A stretch of 64,000 nt of DNA from Clavibacter sp. VKM Ac-2873 (GCF_015351075.1 NZ_JADKRS010000002.1:310001-374000); one strand, 5' to 3'; counted from the first letter of the stretch, positions 7,440 through 17,536 are shown. Notes: generated by a model not told the origin, from the sequence alone. A program made the numbers and translations.

Positions 7440-7982
7440 TCAGGCGCGAGGCGCGGTGCGGGCGACGACCGTCCCCGCGATCCGGTCGTACGGCGTGCGC
7501 CCCGAACCGAGGAGGAGCGTCACGAGCCAGACGATCGGGAGCACGTATGCGATAGCCGTGAGGGCTTCCACGCCGGGCGGGACGGAGGCGCTCGTGCCGC
7601 CGGTCTCGCCGCTCGCGCCGACGATCGCGTACACGGCGGCGTGCCCCACAGCCCAGGGCAGCGCGACCTTCAGGGCGTTGCGGAGGAGCGCCCGACGGAA
7701 GGGGAGGGCCTCGCCGGTGCGGGCGTCCTGCACGACCAGACGCCGCGCGCGCTTGCCGGGCGTCGCCTGGCGCGGCCCGGACTCCAGCACGGCCAGCGCG
7801 ATCGTGATCGGCACCACCGTCACGAGCGCGGCTACTGCGTTCTCGGCGACGGGCGGGAGCGACGCGGTGGCGCCGACGAGGAAGAGGGGCACGGTGACGG
7901 CCGCGACCACCGCGATCCACGCGCTCATGAACAGCCAGTCGATGAGGACGGCCAGGAGGCGGTCGCCGGGGTGGCGTGTCAT
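7440..7982 (-). CDS. RDD-family membrane protein
   Basis: The 180-residue protein shows the RDD layout: GDRLLAVLIDWL starts TM1, then come TM2 (about 55-72), the conserved loop RQATPGKRARRLVVQD, and TM3 (about 143-163). The segment GRTPYDRIAGTVV near the C-terminus carries the last conserved Asp-Arg. RDD proteins often act as small transporters or membrane organisers; the substrate is not predictable. TAGGGT (7995-7990, coding strand) ends 7 bp before the ATG, so a leaderless message is likely. Confidence 0.85.
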   Translation of the reverse strand: MTRHPGDRLLAVLIDWLFMSAWIAVVAAVTVPLFLVGATASLPPVAENAVAALVTVVPITIALAVLESGPRQATPGKRARRLVVQDARTGEALPFRRALLRNALKVALPWAVGHAAVYAIVGASGETGGTSASVPPGVEALTAIAYVLPIVWLVTLLLGSGRTPYDRIAGTVVARTAPRA

Positions 7983-8045
7983 GGTCGCGACCCTATCGAG
8001 CGCGCGGCGTCCGCCCGGGACGCCGGCGGGCGGGATGCGAGCGCC

Positions 8046-8804
8046 TCAGCGCCCCGACACCTCCAGCGCGTGCACCGTCGCCGGGAGGAACGGCAGGAAC
8101 GCGCTCGCCCAGACGCGGTAGCCGCGGTCGTTGGGGTGGAAGAGGTCGCCCGCGGCCTGGGTGATCGCGAGCACCGCGGTCTGCCGGCGGGTGATGCGGT
8201 GCAGCGGCGCGAGGCGGAGGCCGCGTGCGGTGGCGAGGCGGCGCACGATCTCGTTCGCGACCCGCACCTTGCGCTCGCTCGTCGGGAAGTGGAAGCACGG
8301 CAGGTCGGCGACGACGGTGGTCGGGGGGACGGCGTCGAGGATCCGGCCGAGGTCGTGCTCGAACGCGACCGGCTCGAACGCCAGGATGTCGTTGGCGCCG
8401 ATGGCGAGGGTCACCACGTCCGGCTGCATCTTCGCGAGGCGGGGGAGCTGGTGCTCGACGAGGTCGGAGGCCCGGGCGCCCGAGACGCTGAGGTTGACGG
8501 TGCGGACCGAGCGGCCGCTGAGGGCGCGGATCCGGTCGGCGAGGATCCCGACGTAGCCGTTGCCCGGACGGCTCGCCCCGATGCCCTGCGCGGTCGAGTC
8601 GCCGAGCGCCACGTAGAGGAGGTCGCCCTCGATCTTCGCGTGCTCGCGCCACCACGCGGAGTTCACGGGCAGCGTCTCGTTGACGCCCACGGCCCGGCGG
8701 CGGCGACCGGCCTCGAACCGGCGCGGCAGCACGAGGGCGGCGGCGGTGAGCCCGCCGAGCGCGGCGGCGAGGAGCGCGGCGGGGCGGGTGGATCTCGTGG
8801 GCAC
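8046..8804 (-). CDS. secreted or anchored SGNH/GDSL-family hydrolase
   Basis: A 252-residue esterase/lipase-like protein with a hydrophobic signal segment (about 8-26) ending near LPRRF. The SGNH blocks are present: nucleophile Ser70 in VALGDSTAQG, Gly in SVSGARASD, Asn in IGANDIL, and the Asp-His pair in DLFHPNDRGY. The substrate could be an acyl or acetyl ester on cell-wall or host polysaccharide. GTG at 8804 is preferred because TATGCT (8816-8811, coding strand) ends 6 bp before it; ATG at 8864 would add 20 residues. The frame is open to 9029. Confidence 0.85.
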   Translation of the reverse strand: MPTRSTRPAALLAAALGGLTAAALVLPRRFEAGRRRRAVGVNETLPVNSAWWREHAKIEGDLLYVALGDSTAQGIGASRPGNGYVGILADRIRALSGRSVRTVNLSVSGARASDLVEHQLPRLAKMQPDVVTLAIGANDILAFEPVAFEHDLGRILDAVPPTTVVADLPCFHFPTSERKVRVANEIVRRLATARGLRLAPLHRITRRQTAVLAITQAAGDLFHPNDRGYRVWASAFLPFLPATVHALEVSGR

Positions 8805-8876
8805 CTCGGGAGCATACGCGCGCGGATCCGGGTGCCGGCTGACCGCGCGGCCGATGACGGGCATCACACTTGAGTC

Positions 8877-9332
8877 ATGAGCGACACGGTGGGAGGCGAG
8901 CCGTCCGAGGCTGAGGGGACGCGGAGAGCACGGGGCATCTCGTCGGCCCTCGCCTGCTTCTGCGGGGGGTCGTTCGTCCTCTTCCATGCCGTGTCGTTCT
9001 TCGGCGTGAGCATGCCTCCGGAATCGCACGAACTGGGCGCTCTGGGGCTGGTCATCGCTGCTTCTCTTGGACTCCTCGCGCTCGCCGGTTTCTGGTGCGG
9101 CTCACAGTGCCTCAGGTCCTATGGCGTGACGAGGTCGCGGTGGGTCCTCCCTGCCCTGCTCGTCGCGGGCGTCGGGATCAACGTCCTCAACACCGTGATG
9201 CTGAGCGGCCCCTACGGACTGTGGCTCTCGAGCCTGCCGTCGCCGGTCGTCATCGTGCTCTTGCCGGGTCTTGTGGTGCCGATCGGGATCGCGGCGATCG
9301 TCGTGTACCTCGCGCTGCGAGCGCGCACGTGA
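8877..9332 (+). CDS. four-helix membrane protein of unknown function
   Basis: The 151-residue product has a hydrophilic start and about four hydrophobic segments (roughly 22-44, 52-74, 88-108 and 122-147), with Cys in SALACFCGG and FWCGSQC. Codon use is visibly less GC-biased than in neighbouring genes (many CTT, TCT and GGA codons). CACACT (8865-8870) lies 6 bp before the ATG, so a leaderless start is possible. It resembles generic actinobacterial hypothetical membrane proteins; no family was recognised. Confidence 0.65.
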   Translation: MSDTVGGEPSEAEGTRRARGISSALACFCGGSFVLFHAVSFFGVSMPPESHELGALGLVIAASLGLLALAGFWCGSQCLRSYGVTRSRWVLPALLVAGVGINVLNTVMLSGPYGLWLSSLPSPVVIVLLPGLVVPIGIAAIVVYLALRART

Positions 9333-9357
9333 GCCTCGTGCGGCTGGCGAACAGCGG

Positions 9358-10062
9358 CTAGCCCTCGCCCGGCGCCCGACCCGCCCCCGCCGGCACGAAC
9401 CGGTACCCCATGCCGGGGTCGGTGAGCAGGTGCCGCGGGTGGGCGGGGTCCGGCTCGAGCTTCTTGCGCAGCTGCGCCACGTAGAGGCGGAGGTAGCCGC
9501 TGTCGTTCACGTGGGTCGGGCCCCAGATCTCAGTGAGGAGCGTCTGGCGGGAGACGAGCCGGTCGGGGTTCCGGACGAGCAGCTCGAGCACCTGCCACTC
9601 GGTGGGGGTGAGGCGCACGCGCTGGTCGCCGCGCGTGACGACGCGGGCGGCGAGGTCGACCGTCACGTCGGCGAAGGAGACCGTGGCGGAGCGGTCCTCG
9701 TCGGCGGCGGCGCGGCGGCCGAGGGCGCGGATCCGGGCGAGCAGCTCGTCGATGGAGAACGGCTTGGTCACGTAGTCGTCGGCGCCCGCGTCGAGCGCCT
9801 CCACCTTGTCGGCGGCGCCCGAGCGGCCCGAGACGACGAGGATCGGCGCGGTCGACCAGAGCCGGAGCGCCTGGATCACCTCGACGCCGTCGAGCCGCGG
9901 CATGCCGAGGTCGATCATGTAGAGGTCGGGCTTCTCGGCGACGGCCGCGCGCACGGCGGCGGCACCGTCCTCCGCCGTCACGATGTCGTAGCCGAGGCTC
10001 GTGAGGGTGATCCGCAGGGCCCGGAGGATCTGCTGGTCGTCATCGGCGATGAGGATCTTCAC
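9358..10062 (-). CDS. kdpE: KdpE response regulator of K+ transport
   Basis: A 234-residue OmpR-family regulator with receiver residues DDD (7-9), Asp51 in MIDLGMPRLDG and Lys100 in DDYVTKPF. The winged helix includes LTPTEWQVLELLVRNPDRLVS and TDPGMGYRFVP. The LTPTEWxxLExL element and its position after kdpD identify it as KdpE, which activates kdpFABC at low K+ or osmotic stress. The GTG start overlaps the kdpD stop by GTGA. It is the last gene of the operon. Confidence 0.95.
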   Translation of the reverse strand: MKILIADDDQQILRALRITLTSLGYDIVTAEDGAAAVRAAVAEKPDLYMIDLGMPRLDGVEVIQALRLWSTAPILVVSGRSGAADKVEALDAGADDYVTKPFSIDELLARIRALGRRAAADEDRSATVSFADVTVDLAARVVTRGDQRVRLTPTEWQVLELLVRNPDRLVSRQTLLTEIWGPTHVNDSGYLRLYVAQLRKKLEPDPAHPRHLLTDPGMGYRFVPAGAGRAPGEG

Positions 10063-12626
10063 GCGGACACCTCCGAGGTGGTGGTGGCGGTGGTGGACGT
10101 GGTGGCGGGCAGCCCAGCGGGAGCAGGCGGACCCGCGACCGGCTCCGCGTCCGCCCGGCAGGCCGGCAGCGCGACCACCATCGTGAGCCCGCCGCCCGGG
10201 GTGTCCTCCGCGGTGAGCGTGCCGCCCATCCCCTCGGTGAAGCCCTTCGAGAGCGCGAGGCCGAGGCCGAGGCCGGACGCGTTGTCGGTGTCGCCGAGGC
10301 GCTGGAACGGCACGAACATGTCGTCGCGGCGCTCGGGTGCGACGCCGGGGCCGTGATCCACGACGCGGATCTCGACGGAGTCGGCGAACGCGCTCGTGCT
10401 GAGGCGCACGGGCACGCCGTCGGGCGCGTGCCGCACGGCGTTGCTCAGCAGGTTGACGACGACGCGCTGGAGGAGGCCCGGATCCGCGACGGCGCCGGGC
10501 AGATCGGGCGCGAGGTCGAGCACGGCGTCGGCGGGTCCGAGGTCGAGCTCGTCGAGGGCCGCGAGCACGACGTCGTCGAGGTCGACGTCCATCAGCCGCA
10601 CGCCGAGCACGCCGGCCTGCACGCGGCTCACGTCGAGGAGGTCGGTGACCAGGTCGGCGAGCGTGCCGAGGCTCTCCTCTGCGGTGGCGAGCAGCTCCTC
10701 GCGGTCGCCGTCGGCCCAGGTCATGCCGGGGGAGCGGAGCGCGGTGACGGCGGCGGTCGCGGCGCTCAGCGGTCGGCGGAGGTCGTGGCTGACGGCCGAG
10801 AGGAGGGCCGTGCGTACGCGGTCGGTCTGCGCGAGCGGGCCGACCTCGCGGGCGGTGTCGGAGAGGTCGCGGTGCTCGAGCGCGGCGTCGAGCTGCGCGG
10901 CGATGACCCGGAGGAGGCGCCGGCCGGAGGCCTCGAGGTCGTCGCCGTAGAGGGTGAGCACGCCGCGGGATCCCACGGGCACGTCGGTCGCGGTGGCGCC
11001 GGTGACGACGCCGTCCCACGCGATGGTCTCGTCGCGGTCCACGAGCTTCACGCCCTGCAGGCCGAACGCCTCGCGGGTGCGGCTCACGAGCGCGTGCACG
11101 GCGCCCTCGCCGCGGAGCACGGATCCCGACACCGTGGCCAGCAGCTCGGCCTCGGCGACGGCGCGGCGGGCGAGGCGGGTGCGGCGCGCGGCCTGGTCGA
11201 CGATCCAGCTGACGAGCAGCGCGATGACCACGTAGAGCACCAGCGCGAGCAGGTGCAGCGGCTCGTCGACGGTGATCGTGTAGAGCGGGTCGATGAAGAA
11301 GTAGTCGAGCGTGAATCCGGAGAGCACGGCCGCGAACAGCGCCGGCCAGATCCCGCCGACGAGCGCGACGAGCACCACGAGCAGCTGGTACGAGAGCACG
11401 TCGCTCGTGATGGAGTCGTCCGAGCGCGTGGCCGAGAGGAACCAGGTGAGCAGCGGGCCGCCGACGAGCGCGAGGAGCGCGCCCAGCACACGGCGCCGCA
11501 TGCTGAGCGCGCCGCCCCGGATCCTGGGCAGCCGGAAGCGCCCGCCCGCGGCCGCGTGCGTGACGATGTGCACGTCGATGTCGCCGGACTCGCGGATCAC
11601 GGTGGCGCCGATGCCGGGCCCGGTCGCCGCGGCGGCGAGGCGGCTGCGGCGGCTCACGCCGAGCACGAGCTGCGTGGCATTGGACGCGCGCGCGAACTCG
11701 ACGAGCGCGCGCGGGATGTCGTCGCCGACGACCTGGTGGTAGCTGCCGCCGAGCGAGTCGACGAGCGCGCGCTGGCTGGCGAGCGCCTCGGGGCTGCCGG
11801 AGCGCAGGCCGTCCTGGCTGGAGACGTGCACGGCCATGAGCTCGCCGCCGGCCGAGCGGGCGGCGATGCGGGCGCCGCGGCGGAGGAGCGTCTCGCCCTC
11901 GGGGCCGCCGGTGAGCGCCACGACCACGCGCTCGCGGGCCTCCCACCTGGCGTCGATCCCCTTCTCGTCGCGGTAGGCGGCGAGCGCGGTGTCGACCTCG
12001 TCGGCGAGCCAGAGCAGCGCGAGCTCGCGGAGGGCGGTGAGGTTGCCGAGGCGGAAGTAGTGCGAGAGGGCCGCGTCGATCCGCTCGGCCGGGTACACGC
12101 GGCCGCCGGCGAGCCGGTCGCGCAGGGCCTCGGGCGCCAGGTCGATGACCTCGATCTGGTGCGCCTCGCGGAGCACGCGGTCGGGGATGGTCTCGCGCTG
12201 CGGCACCCCGGTGATCTTCTCGACCACGTCGTTCAGGGAGGCGATGTGCTGGATGTTGACGGTGGAGATCACGTCGATGCCGGCGTCGCGGATGAGGTCC
12301 ACGTCCTGCCAGCGCTTCTCGGATCGGCCGCCGGGGGCGTTGGTGTGGGCGAGCTCGTCGACCAGCGCGATGGTCGGCCGGCGGGCGATGACCGCGTCCA
12401 CGTCGAGGTCCGTGATCTCCACCCCGCGGTGCGACACCTCGCGCCGCGGCAGGATCTCCAGCCCCTCGAGCATCGCCGCCGTGGCGGCGCGGCCGTGGGT
12501 CTCCACGACCGCGACCACCACGTCGGCGCCCTCGTCGCGCAGTCGCTTGCCCTCCTCGAGCATCGCGTAGGTCTTGCCCACGCCGGGCGCCGCTCCCAGC
12601 AGCACCCGCAGTCGACCGCGCTTCAT
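10059..12626 (-). CDS. kdpD: KdpD osmo/K+-sensing histidine kinase
   Basis: The full-length 855-residue KdpD has an N-terminal KdpD domain with Walker A GAAPGVGKTYAM (about 10-21). A universal-stress-protein domain (about 230-360), four TM helices of the DUF4118 type (about 380-480) and a GAF-like region follow. The HisKA helix has His614 in SAVSHDLRRPLS, and HATPase_c shows NLLSNAVRHAP and GLGLGLALS. The RRxLxxL-type motif is conserved as RRVLGALLAL before TM1. AGGAAGAG precedes the ATG at 12626. It lies 32 bp after kdpC and overlaps kdpE by 4 bp. Confidence 0.96.
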   Translation of the reverse strand: MKRGRLRVLLGAAPGVGKTYAMLEEGKRLRDEGADVVVAVVETHGRAATAAMLEGLEILPRREVSHRGVEITDLDVDAVIARRPTIALVDELAHTNAPGGRSEKRWQDVDLIRDAGIDVISTVNIQHIASLNDVVEKITGVPQRETIPDRVLREAHQIEVIDLAPEALRDRLAGGRVYPAERIDAALSHYFRLGNLTALRELALLWLADEVDTALAAYRDEKGIDARWEARERVVVALTGGPEGETLLRRGARIAARSAGGELMAVHVSSQDGLRSGSPEALASQRALVDSLGGSYHQVVGDDIPRALVEFARASNATQLVLGVSRRSRLAAAATGPGIGATVIRESGDIDVHIVTHAAAGGRFRLPRIRGGALSMRRRVLGALLALVGGPLLTWFLSATRSDDSITSDVLSYQLLVVLVALVGGIWPALFAAVLSGFTLDYFFIDPLYTITVDEPLHLLALVLYVVIALLVSWIVDQAARRTRLARRAVAEAELLATVSGSVLRGEGAVHALVSRTREAFGLQGVKLVDRDETIAWDGVVTGATATDVPVGSRGVLTLYGDDLEASGRRLLRVIAAQLDAALEHRDLSDTAREVGPLAQTDRVRTALLSAVSHDLRRPLSAATAAVTALRSPGMTWADGDREELLATAEESLGTLADLVTDLLDVSRVQAGVLGVRLMDVDLDDVVLAALDELDLGPADAVLDLAPDLPGAVADPGLLQRVVVNLLSNAVRHAPDGVPVRLSTSAFADSVEIRVVDHGPGVAPERRDDMFVPFQRLGDTDNASGLGLGLALSKGFTEGMGGTLTAEDTPGGGLTMVVALPACRADAEPVAGPPAPAGLPATTSTTATTTSEVSA

Positions 12627-12658
12627 GTCTTCTCTTCCTTGCCCGCGTGGTGCGGGCG

Positions 12659-13267
12659 TCAGCCGCCGAGGCCGGCGAGCGCGATGTTCAGCTCGAGCAC
12701 GTTCACGGTCGGCTCCCCGAGGTACCCGAGGTCGCGGCCCTGCACGTGCGCGTCGACGAGGCGCTCGACCTGCTGCTCGGGGATGCCCCGGGCCGAGGCG
12801 ATGCGCGCCACCTGCTCCCGAGCGTATTCCGGGCTGATGTGAGGATCGAGCCCCGACGCGGACGCGGTGAGCGCGTCGGCCGGGATGGTGCTCGGATCCA
12901 CGCCGTCGGACTCCGCGATGGCGGCCTTGCGGTCCTCGATGGAGGACACGAGGTCGCCGTTCTCGGGGCCGAGGTTGCTGCCGCTCGACGCGGTGCCGTC
13001 GTAGCCGTCGCCCGCGGCCGAGGGCCGGGACTGGAACCACTCGGGGAGGGCCGCGCCGTCGGAGTCCTGGAAGGACTGGCCGATCAGCGAGGAGCCGACG
13101 ACCTGCCCGTCGGCGGAGACGAGCGAGCCGTCCGCCTGCGCGGGGAGCGCGAGCTGGCCGATGCCCGTGACGACGGCCGTGTAGCCGACGCCGAGGACGA
13201 CGGTGAGGACGGCCATCGCGCGGACGGCGACGCCGGCGGTGCGGAGGGACTGGCGGGGGGAGGACAT
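12659..13267 (-). CDS. kdpC: KdpC, K+-ATPase accessory subunit
   Basis: 202 residues, normal for KdpC: one N-terminal TM helix (about 14-36), then a periplasm-side domain. Conserved features include GSSLIGQSF, YFQ-region equivalent PEWFQSRPSA, SGSNLGPEN, SGLDPHISPEYA and a C-terminal VNVLELNIAL. KdpC stabilises the KdpFABC complex and helps K+ gating. It starts 39 bp after kdpB on the same strand. Confidence 0.96.
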   Translation of the reverse strand: MSSPRQSLRTAGVAVRAMAVLTVVLGVGYTAVVTGIGQLALPAQADGSLVSADGQVVGSSLIGQSFQDSDGAALPEWFQSRPSAAGDGYDGTASSGSNLGPENGDLVSSIEDRKAAIAESDGVDPSTIPADALTASASGLDPHISPEYAREQVARIASARGIPEQQVERLVDAHVQGRDLGYLGEPTVNVLELNIALAGLGG

Positions 13268-13306
13268 GCGCTTCCTTCTATTGGCTGTACGTGAGGGGAG
13301 GAGGGA

Positions 13307-15457
13307 TCAGAAGCCGGGGATCAGGCTGACGACGAGGTCGACCAGCTTGATGCCGATGAACGGCGCGATCACGCCGCCGACCCCGTAGACGAGCAGGTTC
13401 CGGCTGAGCACCCGGGAGGCGCTGAGCGGCCGGTAGGCCACGCCCTTCAGGGCCAGCGGGATCAGCGCCACGATGATCAGCGCGTTGAAGATGATCGCGG
13501 AGAGGATCGCGGACGCCGGCGAGTGCAGCTGCATCACGTTGAGCACCGCGAGCTGCGGGAACACGCCCGTGAACATCGCGGGGATGATCGCGAAGTACTT
13601 CGCCACGTCGTTCGCGATGGAGAACGTGGTGAGCGCGCCGCGGGTGATGAGCAGCTGCTTGCCGATCCGGACGATGTCGATGAGCTTGGTCGGGTCCGAG
13701 TCGAGGTCGACCATGTTGCCGGCCTCCTTCGCGGCCGACGTGCCCGTGTTCATCGCGACGCCGACGTCGGCCTGCGCGAGCGCGGGCGCGTCGTTGGTGC
13801 CGTCGCCGGTCATGGCGACCAGGCGGCCGCCCTCCTGCTCCTTGCGGATGAGCGCGAGCTTGTCCTCGGGCGTCGCCTCGGCGAGGTGGTCGTCCACGCC
13901 GGCCTCGGCGGCGATGGCCCGCGCGGTGAGCGGGTTGTCGCCCGTGATCATCACGGTGCGGATGCCCATCGCCCGCAGCTCCGCGAAGCGCTCCTTGAGG
14001 CCGTCCTTCACGACGTCCTTGAGGTGCACGACGCCGAGCACGCGGCCGGCGCCCGCCGGGTCCTTCATCGCGACGACGAGCGGGGTGCCGCCGCCGTTCG
14101 AGATGGCCTCGACGGCCGAGGTCAGCTCGGCGTGCAGCGTCGAGGGCAGCGGGCGGCCGCCCTCCTCGAGCCACGCGATGACGGCGGACGATGCGCCCTT
14201 GCGGACGACCGTGCCGTCGGGCAGGTCGACGCCCGACATGCGGGTCTGGGCGGTGAACGGCACGTCCACGCCGCGGGGCAGCGTGCTCGTGTCGAGGCCC
14301 TGCGCGACGGCGAGGTCGACGACGCTGGATCCCTCCGGCGTCGGGTCCGCGAGCGACGACATGGCCGCGGCCCGGGCGAGCTCCTCGGCGCCGACGCCGT
14401 CGACGGACACGAGCTCGCTCGCGCGGCGGTTGCCGTAGGTGATCGTGCCGGTCTTGTCGAGGAGCAGCGTGGTGACGTCGCCCGCCGCCTCGACCGCGCG
14501 GCCCGACATGGCGAGCACGTTGCGCTGCACGAGCCGGTCCATGCCGGCGATGCCGATGGCCGAGAGCAGGGCGCCGATGGTGGTCGGGATCAAGCAGACG
14601 AGCAGCGCGATGAGCACCGGCACGCTCACGGTCGCGGCCGAGTAGGACGCGATCGGGTTGAGCGTGAGCGCCACGATCACGAAGACGATCGTGAGGCTCG
14701 CCAGCAGGATGTTCAGCGCGATCTCGTTCGGCGTGCGCTGGCGCGACGCGCCCTCGACGAGGCCGATCATGCGGTCGACGAAGGTCTCGCCGGGCTTCGA
14801 GGTGATGCGCACCACGATCCGGTCGCTCAGCACCCGCGTGCCGCCCGTGACCGCGCTGCGGTCGCCGCCGGACTCGCGGACCACCGGGGCGGACTCGCCC
14901 GTGATGGCCGACTCGTCGATGGAGGCGATGCCCCACACGACGTCGCCGTCGCCCGGGATCGACTCCCCGGCGACCACGACGACCGTGTCGCCGAGGGTGA
15001 GGTCGGCGCTCGAGACCTCGCGGAGCTCGGCGCGCTCGGCGCCGGGATCGCGCGCCTGGTCGTACGACGTGACGACGCGCGCCATGGTGCTGGTGCGGGT
15101 CTTGCGGAGGCTGTCGGCCTGCGCCTTGCCGCGGCCCTCGGCCACCGACTCCGCGAGGTTCGCGAAGACGACCGTGAGCCAGAGCCACAGGGCGATGCCG
15201 GCCGTGAAGGTCGCGGGCACGGCGCTGCCGCCGGAGGATCCGGCGCCGCCCGTGAACGGCTCGGCGATCGCGAGGATCGTGGTGAACGCGGCGCCGACCT
15301 CGACGATCAGCATCACCGGGTTCTTCCACATGAGACGCGGGTCGAGCTTCCGGAACGCCCCGGGGAGCGCCTCGGCGAGCTGCCGGGCGTCGATGGCCCG
15401 GGCGCGGGAGGCGGGAGCCGGTGCGGCCGGCGCCTCGGGGGTGGTCAGGACGGTCAT
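13307..15457 (-). CDS. kdpB: KdpB, catalytic P-type ATPase subunit
   Basis: 716 residues. It has the P-type ATPase core: actuator motif TGESAPV, phosphorylation site Asp334 in [19 protein letters not shown] in the nucleotide domain, and hinge [18 protein letters not shown]. About 25 extra Ala/Pro residues sit at the N-terminus compared with E. coli KdpB. The ATG overlaps the kdpA stop as ATGA, showing coupling. It hydrolyses ATP to drive K+ uptake through KdpA. Confidence 0.97.
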   Translation of the reverse strand: MTVLTTPEAPAAPAPASRARAIDARQLAEALPGAFRKLDPRLMWKNPVMLIVEVGAAFTTILAIAEPFTGGAGSSGGSAVPATFTAGIALWLWLTVVFANLAESVAEGRGKAQADSLRKTRTSTMARVVTSYDQARDPGAERAELREVSSADLTLGDTVVVVAGESIPGDGDVVWGIASIDESAITGESAPVVRESGGDRSAVTGGTRVLSDRIVVRITSKPGETFVDRMIGLVEGASRQRTPNEIALNILLASLTIVFVIVALTLNPIASYSAATVSVPVLIALLVCLIPTTIGALLSAIGIAGMDRLVQRNVLAMSGRAVEAAGDVTTLLLDKTGTITYGNRRASELVSVDGVGAEELARAAAMSSLADPTPEGSSVVDLAVAQGLDTSTLPRGVDVPFTAQTRMSGVDLPDGTVVRKGASSAVIAWLEEGGRPLPSTLHAELTSAVEAISNGGGTPLVVAMKDPAGAGRVLGVVHLKDVVKDGLKERFAELRAMGIRTVMITGDNPLTARAIAAEAGVDDHLAEATPEDKLALIRKEQEGGRLVAMTGDGTNDAPALAQADVGVAMNTGTSAAKEAGNMVDLDSDPTKLIDIVRIGKQLLITRGALTTFSIANDVAKYFAIIPAMFTGVFPQLAVLNVMQLHSPASAILSAIIFNALIIVALIPLALKGVAYRPLSASRVLSRNLLVYGVGGVIAPFIGIKLVDLVVSLIPGF

Positions 15458-17130
15458 GATGCGAGCCCTTCCGCCAGGGGACCCAGCGCGAGAACGGGGA
15501 AGTAGGTGAGAGCGGTCACGATGACCGTCACCCCGATGAGGAGGCCGACGAACTGCGGCCGGTGGGTGGGCAGGGTCCCCGATGTGGTGGGGATGCGGTC
15601 CTGCGCCGCGAGGGATCCGGCGAGCGCCAGCACGAACACGATCGGGAGGAACCGCCCGAGCAGCATCGCTGCGCCGAGCGCCGTGTTGAACCACGGGGTG
15701 TTCGCGGTGAGGCCGGCGAACGCGGATCCGTTGTTGTTGGCCGCCGAGGTGAACGCGTAGACGACCTCGGAGAGGCCGTGCAGGCCGCTGTTGAGGATCG
15801 AGGTGCCCTCGACGTCCTCGCGGACGGCGGGGATCGCGAAGCTCAGCGCCGTGCCGAGGAGCACGAGGGTCGGCGTGACGAGGATGTAGAGGCTCGCGAG
15901 CTTGATCTCGCGCGGCCCGATCTTCTTGCCGAGGTACTCGGGCGTGCGGCCGACGAGCAGGCCCGCGACGAACACGGAGATCACGGCGAGGATGAGCATG
16001 CCGTAGAGGCCCGAGCCGGTGCCGCCGGGGGCGACCTCGCCGAGCATCATGTTGAGCATCGGCATCATGCCGCCGAGCGCCGTGTACGAGTCGTGCATCG
16101 AGTTGACCGCGCCCGTGGAGGTGAGCGTGGACGCGGTGCCGTAGAGCGTCGACCCGATGATGCCGAACCGCTGCTCCTTGCCCTCCATCGCGCCGCCGGC
16201 GGCCATCGGGGCCGTGCCGGCGCCGTTCAGCTCGAAGATCGTGAGCGCGGTGAGGGAGACGACGAAGATCGTCGCCATCACGGCCACGATCGCGACGCCC
16301 TGGCGGGTGTCGCCGACCATCTTGCCGAAGGTGCGGGGGAGCGAGAACGGGATCGCGAGCATCAGGATCACCTGGAACGCGCTCGTCCACGCCGTCGGGT
16401 TCTCGAACGGGTGCGCGGAGTTCGCGTTGAAGAACCCGCCGCCGTTCGTGCCGAGGATCTTGATCGCCTCCTGCGAGGCCACCGGGCCGCCCGGGATCGT
16501 CTGCGTGCCGCCCGTGAGGGTGGCCACGTCCTGGAAGCCGGCGAAGTTCTGGATCACGCCGCCGGCGATGAGGACCACCGCGGTGACGAGCGACAGGGGC
16601 AGCAGCAGGCGGAGCGATCCGCGGAGCAGGTCGACCCACATGTTGCCGATCGTGCCGCTGCGCGTGCGGGCGAAGCCGCGGACGAGCGCGATGGCCACCG
16701 CCATGCCGACCGCCGCCGAGACGAAGTTCTGCACCGCGAGGCCGGCCAGCTGGACCGTGTAGCCCATCACCGCCTCGGGCGAGTACGACTGCCAGTTCGT
16801 GTTGGTGACGAACGAGACGGCCGTGTTGAAGGACAGGCCCTCGGGCACGGCGGGCAGGCCGAGCGAGTAGGGGAGGAACGCCTGGAGGCGCTGCAGCCCG
16901 TAGACGACGAGGACGCCGACGAGCGAGAACGCGAGCACCGCGCGGAGGTAGGCGGGCCAGGTCTGCTCGGAGCGGGGGTCCACGCCGATGAGGCGGTAGA
17001 GGAACCGCTCCACGCGGGAGTCGTGGCGCGACTCGTACATGCGCGCCATGAGGTCGCCCAGCGGGCGGTGGATGAGGACGAGGACCAGGACGACGGACGC
17101 GACCTGGAGGATTCCGGCGAGCGTGTCCAT
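15454..17130 (-). CDS. kdpA: KdpA, K+-translocating subunit
   Basis: This 558-residue polytopic protein (about 10 TM helices) belongs to the Trk/Ktr/KdpA pore family. Selectivity-filter-type segments include [36 protein letters not shown] and [13 protein letters not shown]. The length matches KdpA (about 557 in E. coli). The ATG shares one base with the stop codon of the upstream peptide (TGATG). Confidence 0.97.
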   Translation of the reverse strand: MDTLAGILQVASVVLVLVLIHRPLGDLMARMYESRHDSRVERFLYRLIGVDPRSEQTWPAYLRAVLAFSLVGVLVVYGLQRLQAFLPYSLGLPAVPEGLSFNTAVSFVTNTNWQSYSPEAVMGYTVQLAGLAVQNFVSAAVGMAVAIALVRGFARTRSGTIGNMWVDLLRGSLRLLLPLSLVTAVVLIAGGVIQNFAGFQDVATLTGGTQTIPGGPVASQEAIKILGTNGGGFFNANSAHPFENPTAWTSAFQVILMLAIPFSLPRTFGKMVGDTRQGVAIVAVMATIFVVSLTALTIFELNGAGTAPMAAGGAMEGKEQRFGIIGSTLYGTASTLTSTGAVNSMHDSYTALGGMMPMLNMMLGEVAPGGTGSGLYGMLILAVISVFVAGLLVGRTPEYLGKKIGPREIKLASLYILVTPTLVLLGTALSFAIPAVREDVEGTSILNSGLHGLSEVVYAFTSAANNNGSAFAGLTANTPWFNTALGAAMLLGRFLPIVFVLALAGSLAAQDRIPTTSGTLPTHRPQFVGLLIGVTVIVTALTYFPVLALGPLAEGLAS

Positions 17131-17234
17131 CAGAACTTCTCGGGTCGGACGAGGGCGTACACGAGGTACACGACGGAGGCGATGCCGAGCACGGCGGCGG
17201 CGAGGCCGGCGGCGTCGGCGAACGAGGTGATCAC
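17130..17234 (-). CDS. kdpF: KdpF-like 34-residue membrane peptide
   Basis: The 34-residue reading frame begins with GTG at 17234 and reads [17 protein letters not shown], a single TM helix, ending [10 protein letters not shown]. The terminal ALVRPEKF is the hallmark of KdpF, which packs against KdpA and KdpB. It overlaps the previous peptide by GTGA and kdpA by TGATG, forming an unbroken coupled chain. Confidence 0.88.
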   Translation of the reverse strand: MITSFADAAGLAAAVLGIASVVYLVYALVRPEKF

Positions 17235-17314
17235 AGCTTCTCCGCTCCTCGGCCGACGACGGCGACGAGGGCGAACAGGACGATGGCGCCTGCGATGTAC
17301 ACGAGGTCGAGCAC
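17231..17314 (-). CDS. 27-residue membrane peptide preceding kdpF
   Basis: A GTG start at 17314, with GGAGGAT (17328-17322) at good SD distance, opens a 27-residue frame reading [20 protein letters not shown] and ending RGAEKL. It is a single TM helix with a basic end. It overlaps kdpF by GTGA, so it is the first gene of the operon. It resembles KdpF in size and topology but lacks RPEKF. A similar extra peptide precedes kdpF in some actinobacterial operons as I recall; its function is unknown. Confidence 0.65.
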   Translation of the reverse strand: MLDLVYIAGAIVLFALVAVVGRGAEKL

Positions 17315-17408
17315 TGGGGGATCCTCCGTTGAGGGATGCCGCGCCCGGTCGGACGCGGGTGCCCGTCGGGGGCACGGAGGACGAGTAGACACCTCGCTGT
17401 CGGGCGTC

Positions 17409-17455
17409 CTCACGCATCCATACGGTTTGCTCACGGCCCCGCGGGGAACCTCACG
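17409..17455. promoter_or_regulatory. three CTCACG repeats at 20-21 bp spacing, candidate KdpE site
   Basis: CTCACG starts at 17409, 17430 and 17450 (CGTGAG on the kdp coding strand), about two helical turns apart and ~100-140 bp upstream of the first kdp peptide. Multi-repeat sites on one DNA face suit an OmpR-family activator such as KdpE. The core promoter itself was not found. Confidence 0.4.
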
Positions 17456-17500
17456 ACACTCCTACGCGGCGGGTCGGGGGGGGCGGTCATGCACATCGGT

Positions 17501-17530
17501 GTGACGGCGATCAGCGCCGCGTGCTACCTT
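17501..17530 (+). promoter_or_regulatory. promoter TGTGAC-N18-TACCTT upstream of a hairpin RNA
   Basis: TGTGAC (17501-17506) and TACCTT (17525-17530) are separated by 18 bp. A TGC precedes the -10. The expected transcript start is near 17537, just before the hairpin and rightward. Confidence 0.5.
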
Positions 17531-17536
17531 CGAGAC

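Noticed and set aside
9358-11946. Open frame that joins kdpE to an out-of-frame part of kdpD
   Set aside because: Only the last ~234 codons are KdpE; the rest is kdpD in the wrong frame. The GTGA overlap marks the true junction.
13523-15505. Plus-strand open frame opposite kdpB
   Set aside because: Mirror of high third-position GC; kdpB on the minus strand is unambiguous.
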